Shown: positions 22,404 to 31,247 of the stretch, piece by piece
How positions within the stretch are numbered: the stretch's first letter is position 1
Layout of the letters: every line of letters begins with the position of its first letter
Origin: Akebia trifoliata
Lineage: Eukaryota; Streptophyta; Magnoliopsida; Ranunculales; Lardizabalaceae
Assembly: GCA_017979445.1 (NCBI GenBank)
Contig: CM030715.1
Coordinates: 8,114,187 to 8,178,186, forward strand
Direction: 5' to 3'
DNA: 64,000 nucleotides
Program-made: the position numbers and the translations under genes
Notes under the pieces: model-generated
The model's input: the letters and a program-made list of their open reading frames with translations, nothing else
Databases searched by the model: none
What the model was told of the DNA's origin: nothing

Positions 22404-22720
22404 AACCCAATGGTACTGCATTCATCTCCTTCTTTCATTTCTTCTAGACATATGGAGCAAACATCCCTATCATCAATGATAAACACCTTTGTTAATTCTA
22501 CTTCAAACAATATATCCCTCACCATTCAAATTATGGGCACATCCATTATTGCAAAATCAAAAGGAAAATCATCGACTGCAGGTGATCGTATACGTTTCAA
22601 AATTTCTTCTATGGTAGTATTATTCGTTTCTTGTAAATTAATATGTCTCAATTCTTCCAAGTCTAATAGTTTTAATAAGGAATTGGAGTACTTATTGTTC
22701 TCATCTTTAGGCATGTTTTT
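22404..22720 (-). pseudogene. Inverted, broken copy of the RING-H2 gene
   Basis: Read on the minus strand from about 22714, it matches the intact copy: NKYSNSLLKLLDLEELRHIN against SRYSNSLLKLVDFKELRHIY, then a stop (TGA) after MDVPII, then RDILFEVELTKVFIIDDRDV and CLEEMKEGDEC. About 58 bp that encode the CPHTFHTNC...CP part of the finger are missing, so the metal-binding half is lost. A transcript that continues through the intact gene would contain both senses and could fold on itself. Confidence 0.85.
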
Positions 22721-23059
22721 AACTTATATCCACCAGCTTATTAAGTAGATCCTAATTTCATAGGAAAATAACTTCGTCATTAATGAGTTTAATTAATTTT
22801 GCTTAATTGAATTAATGTGAATTAATTATGCTTCTAAAACGTGGGCCATTGCCAGATCACTTTCAAACTATATATTTGTTTTGTCAATGTCGAACCCATA
22901 TTAGCGAAAAGTCTCACTGCAAGAAAATAGTGAATCAGGAACCAAATTATAAAACAAATTTTATCCGTTTCTAATTAAAAATGGGTTTAAACCGTTTTAC
23001 TAAATAAAGTCGTTTTAATCGTATTTTAAACATCCCATTTCCCGTCTCATTATATGGGA

Positions 23060-23300
23060 ACGAACCTCTGTTTCTCTCTCTCTCGGCCACTCCCTCGATC
23101 GAACTCTCTCTCTCAGTCACTCTCTCGATCGAACTCTCTCTCGATCTCATCTCTCTCTCTCAGTCGTTTCCTCGATCAAATTCTCTCTCTCGATCTCATC
23201 TCTTTTTCTCTTAATCGCCCCCTCGATCGACCTCTCAGTCTCTCTCTTCTTTAATTTGTTGTCTTCATATCTCTCTCTCTCTCACAGTCGGAGAACTCAA
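23060..23300 (+). repeat. CT-rich tract with a short TCTCTCGATCGAACTC repeat
   Basis: Dominated by (CT)n with the recurring word CTCGATC(G/A)A. It sits just inside the left end of the CACTA and is followed by sequence with an ATG-bearing reading and a GGTATGTAATT donor-like site (about 23562). CT-rich 5' leaders are common in plant genes, so this could be the promoter/leader of an element gene or captured gene, but no product is recognisable. Confidence 0.45.
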
Positions 23301-24732
23301 AAAGCCTCAAAATCTGAAACTTTTCTCTTTCTATCAGCCGGAGAAGAACTCTCCCAAAATCTGAAATAACATCTCTTTCGATCTCTCTTTGACAACATTT
23401 GGGACTAAGGAGATGGAAGATATAAGAAGAAATCCTAGAAAAATTGCAAAACTGAGGTCGAGATAGACGGAAACTAAGAGAGATTGATAGTTTTCATAAA
23501 TTTTTATCTGAATTTACTTCTCGAGACCGAAAAATGATTCTCAGATTATTCAAATTGAAAGGTATGTAATTATATTATTCGATTTGAATTTTAATTTAAT
23601 TTTTAAAGTCCGGTATATTTATTTTAATTCAGATTCTTCCTCTCTTGATTTATTTCAGAGCTTTTCAAAATCAGTAAAAATCTTCATATTGATTCCATTT
23701 CTCAAAAACATTCATCTCTGCTTCATCACTAGCTCCAAGTAGATGTAGCTTTCTCGTCTTTATAGATCCTCTTAATCTTCATCGATTTCTGCTCATCTTG
23801 TTCGTCTATGTTGTTTTCATTTGTAATGTTTGATTCTACTCTTTCGATTGTTTTCTTTGGTAAATCGATTTAAATTTGTATGTTTTGTGGAGTTCGATAG
23901 AAATTATTACAAATCCGAGTATTCATGCTAGTTTTGTTATCTAATTCGTGATTCTGAGTTGAATTTTAATCCAGAAAATTTTATTTCGAAAATACTTATT
24001 AAAGGCTCATATTATTCTTTTTTTGTCTCTTCTTTTGGTATTCTGAACTTTTATCAACCTTTTATTGTGTAGAATAGAACATAATTTTTAGCTTGAAAAG
24101 TAGCCAACTTTGGATGCCTTTTATCCGAAGTAGCATTATGGGGATGAGGATTGTTACAGTTATCATCTTCTTTTTCAATGATGATAATTTCTCACTGGTA
24201 TTTGAATATTAGCTTCAGTTTATATTAAAATCCGTTATGCTTGATCTAAGTATGCGACTTATATTACTACATAAGATGAAGCATCCCAATTAAGGTTTTA
24301 TGTGGATGAGCCTACTTTTACATATCTGCATTGAGTGAGTAAGTTCTAGTCCTAGTCTTACTGTTATCGGAGTAGCTAACTTCTAGTCCTAATCTTATTG
24401 TTGTGGGAGTAGCTCTTAATAGTTTTCCCTCTTTTCTTTAATTTGGTAGGCCTAGCATAAGTTGTTTGTGAGTTAGTGGGTTTTTTCAAACTGGTGTCAA
24501 TGAACACCAACTTTAATACTTATCAACTGAACCCCTTTTTAACTCCGCCATTGTAAAATTAATGTTTTACACTGCCGGTCCCAAGCCCGGATAAAGAAGG
24601 AGGGAAAAGGATGATCCAAGGAGTATTAAAGTGTTAACAGGTATTGCTTTTCTTCCTCTTTTTTCTCAAAACTTATAGGTAATGTTGGACTAAATCTTCA
24701 ACATACTAACTCTTTTTCTTGATGTATAACAG
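23301..24732. other. CACTA interior without recognisable coding sequence
   Basis: No protein family was recognised. The only notable block is a short module at about 24536-24607 (described separately). Confidence 0.45.
24536..24607 (+). repeat. Dispersed ~75-bp module ending GGTCCCAAGCCCGGATAAAG
   Basis: TTTTTAACTCCGCCATTGTAA...TTTTACACTGCCGGTCCCAAG is similar to TTTAACTCCGTCAATGTAAA...TTTTACATTGTGGTCCCAAG in both units of the 1.7-kb repeat (about 12977-13045 and 14706-14775). The two hosts are otherwise unrelated. Confidence 0.6.
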
Positions 24733-24901
24733 TCTATTATCGACAAGGAGAAACGAGGGGAATATTTGGGAAAAACTGTACAAGTTTGTTTTAATTGTTA
24801 CTACCAAACCTCAATAACTTTTATATGATCCTGAATTTTATATATGCTTTTTCGTCTCCTAGGTTGTTCTTCACATTACATATGTCATTCAAGAGTGGAT
24901 T
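24733..24901 (+). pseudogene. CTP synthase exon fragments captured in the CACTA
   Basis: Two exon-like pieces with proper splice sites. The first (24733-24783) follows an AACAG acceptor and reads SIIDKEKRGEYLGKTVQ, then a GTTTGT donor. The second (24863-24901) follows CTCCTAG and reads VVLHITYVIQEWI. Joined, they match the KERRGDYLG-TVQV-PHIT-AI segment of the synthetase domain of CTP synthase (UTP to CTP, glutamine-dependent). The conserved VxPHIT proline is Leu here and the reading then degrades, so only about 30 residues of a protein of roughly 560-600 are kept. In the other allele (39925-40092) one A is missing in the A run of the first exon, which shifts the frame. It is a relic of capture, not an enzyme gene. 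Confidence 0.8.
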
Positions 24902-26070
24902 AATTGTACAGATATATTTTATTTTCCACCTTGTAGGTGAAGGCGGGTGGGTTTTTAATTCAAGTCATGGTATCAAAACTCATAAACCTTACCAACTTAG
25001 CTAAGTTGGCACCTCTCCTATATATGCAAATATTGATTTTTCTTGTGAGTATGTTATGCAAATATGGTGTTGTGTCTCTACGAAATGAAAAATAACATTG
25101 TGGGTATGGAAGCTAATATGGAGCAGCTCCTTGAGAAGGTGTTTGAAGAATTGTTATCTCCCTGATTGATTGGTTTCCATTATTGATCATATAGAAATCA
25201 TTCACCTTGTCTTTTACCATTGCAGATTATGTTTGCGCAATCACAAAGTTAACCCATTGCTTTTTGAGAAGAGATAACATATAGAGAAATTGCATCACAC
25301 CTAGAACCTTCTGTGTAAAGTTCAGGTATCGTATTGAATTTAAAATTTCTCAAGTCCCTACCTACGTTTACTGAATTCTGCAATAAATTCTTATAATAAA
25401 GCTGAAATGTCAACTGATATTTAATTATCAAAGCTTGGAAACAACCCAAAAGATGTACGTGGATTTGATTGAATGGTGGGTCTTGATGAAGTCCTAGTGG
25501 GCCATACTTAATGCTATAAGCAAATAAAGAAAATAGGAGTGTGAATTGACAGTTTATTTAGTGAATTCCTATAATGAAGGTTCAAAGACCAAATATTTGG
25601 TGGAAGGGGTTCACTAAGAATTTGATTGAACAACTATGAAACTATGTATCACAAACCTATAATATTATGGCAGTCCAGTATCTGTTTTACATGTCTCTTT
25701 ACACGGCCATTTACATTTGAGTTGATACCTCTGCTACTGCTCTCTGTCCAACCAACATTTTCATATTATTTACATTGCTCCCTGAACTACTCTCTTGTTG
25801 TTGGCACCTGTCTTCATTCCTCTTAGATGATTACATATGAGACATTGTAGCATACGTAGTATATTTTTTGGTAACTTATTTTTTATTAAGGTAATTTAAA
25901 TCATGCTACTTGCTATCCGCACCTGCTCTAAAGATCTTCATTATTTTAAATATGCTTTGTATTCTGTTTTGATGTTCATCGATATACATGAGAAACAATT
26001 TCTTTTAGCTTTTAATTGCCCTGTTTGTTAATTTAGAGATCTAGAATTGAAGTCTATTCTCTTCTTTCAG
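24902..26070. other. CACTA interior between captured fragments
   Basis: No family recognised. Short open readings here (for example 25626-25826) have no motif and lack splice context. A reading EMKNNIVGMEANMEQLLEKV at about 25085-25150 looks exon-like in composition but was not assigned. Confidence 0.4.
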
Positions 26071-26186
26071 TATGTAGAAAAGCTTTTTGTGCGCAGATCA
26101 AAGGAGGATCAGCATCTTTTTTCTGTGGCTCATCAGATGTGGGATAATATCCGTACCAATGAGGCTCCTTTCATTATAAAAACCAG
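26071..26186 (+). pseudogene. Exon-like fragment of an unrecognised gene in the CACTA
   Basis: A TTCTTTCAG acceptor is followed by an open stretch reading YVEKLFVRRSKEDQHLFSVA, then HQMWDNIRTNEAPFIIKTR, and a CCAG|GTTGTT donor. The composition (charged, W, no low complexity) and the flanking splice signals make it look like a true coding exon of about 38 codons. I do not recognise the family. It does not belong to the known parts of CTP synthase or LEUNIG that I can recall, so it may be a third captured gene. Confidence 0.5.
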
Positions 26187-26378
26187 GTTGTTTCAGTTGG
26201 AGTGTGATTGAAGTCTCACTACCTAACATTAAAACAACATTTGACATGCTCAGTCTGTCATATATGGTATGAATTACATGGACATATTAATGTGTAGTCT
26301 TTTTTGTGGTTGTGTTTTAATGATCTAACTTACCTAATAACGTATGGGCTTTTTATCACTTTTCATTTGATATTGTAG

Positions 26379-28254
26379 GAAGACATGGAACCTTTTGGAG
26401 ACAATGTGGAATCATTTCTCTCCCAAGATGATGGGGATGAACAGGACACTTTTAGTTTGTCAAAAATAAGTCCTACCCAACATAATACAGAATCCTCCAA
26501 GGGTATTATATGGTCTTTTGTTCTTTCTCTAACAGTAACTTTTCAACAAACTGTATCCCCTATGATCACGTTCACCAAAGTTATTTCAGGTTTTACATTC
26601 GCCAAAGTTAGTTGTATTCATCCGAGCGATAGCAAAGTTGTATGCTGTCATTTCCCATTAGATGGAAAGTTGTTGGCTAGTGCTGGGCATGAGAAGAAGG
26701 TAATGCATGGTTGCATGTGATTGAGTAACCATCTCTGAAGCACATGGCTATTTGCTATGAGTTGATAATAGGGTCCAAGTAGCCTTACTAAGTTAGTAGG
26801 GATTTCACCATTACTAAGGGTCCTTGGGCTCACTTTGTGGCATCCAAAAACATGATCCAATGCTTCACGGTTGTACAAGAAAAAATTCTACGAACATTGA
26901 AAAAACAAATTCCAATTTTTTTTTCACGTTGAATTTTACTTATAAATTTGGGAGTCAGGTGGAAGTTCAACAGCCGTGGTGAGGCTTAAAATCTTACCAT
27001 GTTAATTGTTTTTCTTAATAATATATGCATTTGTATGTTTCAAAATTAGTGTCCATTTATAATAAGCCTATTGAGTTGTTTCCAGTTGTGTTCCATTTGA
27101 GCTCCTTAATGTCCATGTGTAACTGTAACCATGTTAGTTTCTCAGTAGCATGTAAATCTATGAAATTAATTCAAGTGAAAATGATATGGGTAATGTTTCA
27201 TGTCAGTGGGTTGTTCTATGGAATATGGCCACAATGCAAACAGAGAGCACCACAGAGGAACATGGCCTCATAATTACTGATGTTCGTTTTAGTCCGAATT
27301 CAACTCAACTAGCAACATCTTCATTTGATAGAAACATCCGACTATGGAATGCAGCAGAAGTAATACTTTCTATCTCCATTTCTCTCCTCATATGATGTTT
27401 GTCCATGCCTAAGATGTTCATAATTTAGATCCTTTTGTTGGATGTTTATAGTCCACTTGTGATAGTGGTTTATATTCTCCTATGGAGATGCTATGCTAAT
27501 TTGAACTATAGTTCACCAAACCTTACATAATATCTCTTTTGCAGCCGAGTTATACTTTACATACATATACTGGACATGGTTCACATGTTATGTCACTAGA
27601 TTTCCACCCTAAGAAAACTGACCTTTTCTGCTCTTGTGATGGTAATGGTGAAATTCTTTTTTGGAATATCAGTTAGTATGCATGTAATCGTGTTTCCAAG
27701 GTTCGTTACTGAACCATCACGTCTGAATAACTTTCTACTTCATTTCATAGATTACCTTTGTTTTCTAAGTTTCCATCATTCGGTAGAGGTAGGGTGATGT
27801 GTCACAAGTAAGATTTCAGCCAAGAATTGGACATTTACTGGCAGCGGCATCTGAGAATATTGTGTCCATCTTTGATGTTGAGACGGATAGGCAAACACTC
27901 ATATTATAGGTTATCTTGATCTATTGTTGCTAATATTTTGGTTGAGACTAGTAGTAATGAAGAATTGTGCTGCATTGATCTGTTACTTTAAAATATCTTA
28001 TCAAATCTCAATTATATTGTATTATTATTAATCATTAACACTTGATTATACTCAGGGACATACCAAAGAGGTACACTCTGTTTGCTGGGATGTAAATGGA
28101 GACCTTTTGGCATCTGTCAGTCAAGACTCTACGAGGGTATGGTCATTAACCTCCGGAGAATGCATTCATGAGCTCAACTGCAGTAGGAATAAGTTCCATT
28201 CTTGTGTTTTGTCATCCAAGTTATTCTACTCTCTTGGTGATTGGAGGATATCAG
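26379..28254 (+). pseudogene. Captured LEUNIG/LEUNIG_HOMOLOG-type WD40 corepressor fragment, multi-exon, broken
   Basis: Exons with GT-AG borders at 26379-26502, 26590-26699, 27207-27359, 27545-27700, 27793-27909 and 28056-28254. The reading begins [20 protein letters not shown], continues [20 protein letters not shown], and then carries WD40 blades (for example [87 protein letters not shown]). LEUNIG proteins are Groucho/TLE-like nuclear corepressors with an N-terminal LUFS (LisH) domain, a Gln-rich middle and C-terminal WD40 repeats. The N-terminus and the last blades are absent. Three lesions are visible: CAG-to-TAG at 27674-27676, a terminal CAG-to-TAG at 27907-27909, and one extra base near 28209-28212 that shifts the frame. 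Introns are kept, so capture was from genomic DNA, not mRNA. Confidence 0.88.
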
Positions 28255-28852
28255 GTAACCCTTCAATTGGCTCTAATTGCACATGACCAACCATCTCAGC
28301 TTACTAATTATTACATTACTAAAGTTGAAAGAGGAACACTGGCTATAACCATAGAAACAACAATGTAAAAAGAGTAATTTTTATGGAAGATCTCCTTGTA
28401 ATTTTGGATTTGTAAATTATTACTCATTGTAACTCTTTTTGTGTATAAATTAATGTGATAGAGACCTCGATGTTTTCTATTTGAGTTTATTTTGACCGTG
28501 GGTAATAGGTGCGTAGAAAAAAAAATTAAAAATTAAATTTTTTTTTTTTTTAAAGTTTAGATATCAGTTAGTAATCGATGCTTGAAGTCTCAGACTTAGG
28601 ATATAAGTCTTATAGACATCGAATTTTAAATCGATGTCTAAGATATATATATATTTTTTTTATATAAATGCAGATTTGGAACGATTTTAAGTCGTTCCAA
28701 AATCCGAGTTTTAGAACGGTTTTTAGCTGTTTCAAATCTTGAGATCTAGAACGGTTTTCAGCCCTTTAAATTCATTAACGACACCTCGATTAGAGACAGT
28801 CTGTCAATTGTTTCATACTAGCTTAGGAACGGTTGCCATATTTGTTGTAGTG
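28255..28852. other. Right subterminal region of the CACTA
   Basis: The WD40 reading stops here. The last 170 bases contain spaced subterminal motifs: GGAACGATTTTAAGTCGTTCC (a 21-bp palindrome-like motif at 28678-28698), GAACGGTTTTTAGC, GAACGGTTTTCAGC and GGAACGGTTGCC. Such subterminal repeats are the transposase-binding sites in well-studied CACTA elements. A (TA)n and T tract at 28640-28662 varies in length between the two alleles. Confidence 0.6.
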
Positions 28853-29318
28853 TCTTATAGCACACAAACTGTCACAGTGTACATAGGTACACACCCAAAC
28901 AAGAATAACCAATAGTTTGTTGTCAAAGTGTCACAAGTGACTTTCTCAACTATAAGAATCCCAAAGTCAACTAGGTTAGGACTAACTTTTAGAGTCATTC
29001 TCTATGCAGCAATCCTTATGATAAACAGATCATAGGACAGATACATGAATCCATAAGTCAACTAGGTTAGGGCTTACTTTGAGTGATTAGAACTCCAGTT
29101 TTTTAGGATGTTCATTAGTGTTGTTAGTAGTTATGTGAGTCTCATAGGTGGTTTGTCCTGGGATAAGGGAAGAGGCAGATTGGTGGTATTCTTTAGTATT
29201 GCATGTAGGTTCTTTGAACTGTATGTACATGAACTACTACAAAAGAAAAAAAAATACTTTTAAACGCCCTTATTTTTTAAATAAACATTGTTGTTTATAA
29301 AAAATGACATCTAAAGTC

Positions 29319-29941
29319 AAGGCGTCAATGGGCACCCATGTAACCGAAATTGAAAATCCTGATTTTGGTTGCCTTTTTATTAGAACCGATTAGAGTCGGG
29401 TCTAAAATGGAACCAAACCGATAGGAATCGGAACCGTTAGGTATCCAATGGGTACCCAAAACCGATTTGTGTTGTCTTTTCTTTTTATATTATATATGAT
29501 TTAAGGTATTCTTTTATTTCAAAATTAATGTATGTTCTATAATTTTCTTTAATTTTTCATAAAAATTATCAATTGGAGCTTAAAATGAGCTTATCTCTTA
29601 TACAAATTTATTCTTTTAAATAAGATAAAATTTTATTTTGGCAAAAAATCATTAACTTATATCTTTAGTATAACAAATTATAACTAAGTTAATAATTTTG
29701 TGGATGATATGCTAGTTTTTTTAAGGAATTTTTTTTATAGTAATTTGAAATACTTTTTTCTCATTTGAATCTTGAGAATCATTATCGATGGGTGCCTGTG
29801 ATTTTTGGTGGTTTCAGTTCTAGTTACATTTATTTTGGAATTAAATCCGGAACTTACAAGAACCAGAACCGAGATAAATGAAATGGTTATGGTTTTAAGT
29901 TCTTTAGAAACTGAAGCAGAATTGACCCATTGACCTCTCAA
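29319..29941. mobile_element. Non-autonomous DNA transposon (~623 bp) with 9-bp target duplication
   Basis: It is flanked by TCTAAAGTC at 29310-29318 and 29942-29950 (the match extends to ATCTAAAGTC if one base of the element end is counted). The ends share an imperfect inverted repeat: AAGGCGTCAATGGGCACC on the left and, in reverse complement, TTGAGAGGTCAATGGGTCAA on the right. The left palindrome arm lacks the element at the corresponding place (about 20499-20512). A 9-10 bp duplication suggests Mutator-like; hAT (8 bp) cannot be excluded because the exact ends are imperfect. The interior repeats AACCGAT and GGAATCGGAACC motifs, and the minus-strand open reading in it has no recognised domain. 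Allelic copy at 44508-45133. Confidence 0.75.
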
Positions 29942-30590
29942 TCTAAAGTCTATTTTTTGCCCAAGCAGGGTTGGCAAAATTTTTGTGAGACTTTAGACAA
30001 TAGGTATTACTAAAGTCATGGTGTAATACTTAAAAGTTGGGTGCCAATAGTAGTTATATAAATAATAATAAAAACCAAAATCTCACATTCCTATTTTCGT
30101 CTCTCCAACGTATCTAACCCTAACTCACCTCTCTTCTTTCTAACTCTGAACCCTCTCTACGCTCAAACCCTAAAATGTCTCTCCTCTCTTCTCGACCCAA
30201 CCATCTATTTGTGCTCAAACCAAAAGTCCATATCTCTCATCTTCTCTCTTCACTTCTTGATTCAACCATCTCTTTTTGCACTGTATGCTAAAACCCTAAA
30301 ATATCTCTCGTATTTCCTCTACCCTTGATCGAACCATCTCCCCGTGCTTGATCAAACTACCAAATCTCTTCTCCATTTTTGATCGCCATCTTCTTACTCA
30401 ATAAGGGATCTCTCAAATCTATTCTTCGTTCATGAAACCAAGAATACGAAAATAATTAGAGCTTGGTCAATAGTAATCCTCGAAAGTTGGATTTGACTTC
30501 TACAATTTTGTTTGGTTCAGATCTGAAGAAGAAAAGTGTATTACCTTTTAAGGAGCTTGGATTTGACTCGAATTGGATAGCCTTCATCGA

Positions 30591-31247
30591 AGATATTTTC
30601 AAAATTTTCAATTAAAAACGAGGTTAGAGCTCACCTCTCCCTTTTTCTTTCATTTTTTTATCTTAGCTTTCAATGGACTGAGACGAAACATGAATCCAAA
30701 TATATTCTTATATTTTTGTGATGGATTAGGCTTGTGTGACTTTGTTTTCTTTGATCTTGACGTGCTTCATTATTTTTTTGGGAAATTCATGTTTGATCTT
30801 AAACTAGGTTTCTTGATTTGAAGGTTTCGAATATCTTTTTATGTATCTTAGATTAATTTTTCTTTTATCGGAGAAATTTGAGAAGAGATGATAAACTAGG
30901 GTTTTAAATAAGCCTATTAATTTGAGAAAAAATGGGTTCTGATACGTTTGACTTTAGGGAGCTTTATTTGTAGAATATTGAAGTTGTATGATCAATAGGT
31001 TTTGGATGTTATGGGATTCGTCTTGTAAATTTTCTTCAAGGACATTGCAAAGAACTGTATTAAAAAATTAATTCGGGAAAATTGGTTCTAATTTACAACA
31101 TTAACCTAAAAAGTTGTGTTTTTTTCTCCCTCTCTGTTATCCTTAGAATTAGCAACAAATAGTTTGTTCGGAGAAGGGCTCAATCTCCAAATATAGAGAT
31201 TTAAAGCTACCTGAAAAATAAATAAAATAAATAATTGCTAAAAAAAA
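30591..31247. other. Sequence between the palindrome and the minus-strand Tat element
   Basis: Nothing recognised. An open reading at 30573-30821 is rich in F and L, has no motif and starts inside the palindrome arm; it is not called a gene. Confidence 0.45.

Larger units (their letters stand above)
22915..28852. mobile_element. Non-autonomous CACTA (En/Spm-type) transposon carrying gene fragments, 5938 bp
   Basis: Left terminus CACTGCAAGAAAATAGTG; right terminus, in reverse complement, CACTACAACAAATATGGC. Both match the CACTA-superfamily start CACTACAA(G/C)AAA. Flanking bases are TCT (22912-22914) and TCT (28853-28855), the 3-bp target duplication expected for this superfamily. Near the ends are subterminal motifs of the type GAACGGTTTT and AACCGTT (for example 28692-28770 and 28831). 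The left palindrome arm still shows the unoccupied target (20950-20990), which fixes both ends independently. No transposase was recognised inside. The content is exon-like pieces of unrelated plant genes in one orientation, so it is a gene-capturing (Pack-type) CACTA. An allelic copy, cut by the contig edge, is at 39651-44041. Confidence 0.9.
22380..30590 (-). repeat. Right arm of the palindrome, interrupted by two transposons
   Basis: It is the complement of 19935-22294 once the CACTA (22915-28852) and the small element (29319-29941) are removed. Similarity fades after about 30590 (…GGATAGCCTTCAT). Arm identity is high but clearly below 100 percent, with many single changes, so the inversion is old enough to have diverged. 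Confidence 0.85.

Noticed and set aside
23054..23254. Ser/Leu/Arg-rich 66-codon open reading
   Set aside because: Translation of the CT-rich microsatellite tract.
24795..25004. Open readings in the CACTA interior (24795-25004, 25249-25449, 25626-25826 and their allelic copies)
   Set aside because: Repeated only because the locus is duplicated; no motif, and the first one overlaps the CTP synthase exon in another frame.
30150..30310. Telomere-like AAACCCTAAA words (also at 6330-6400 and 45360-45490)
   Set aside because: Isolated single words, not a tandem array; common by chance and in plant promoters.
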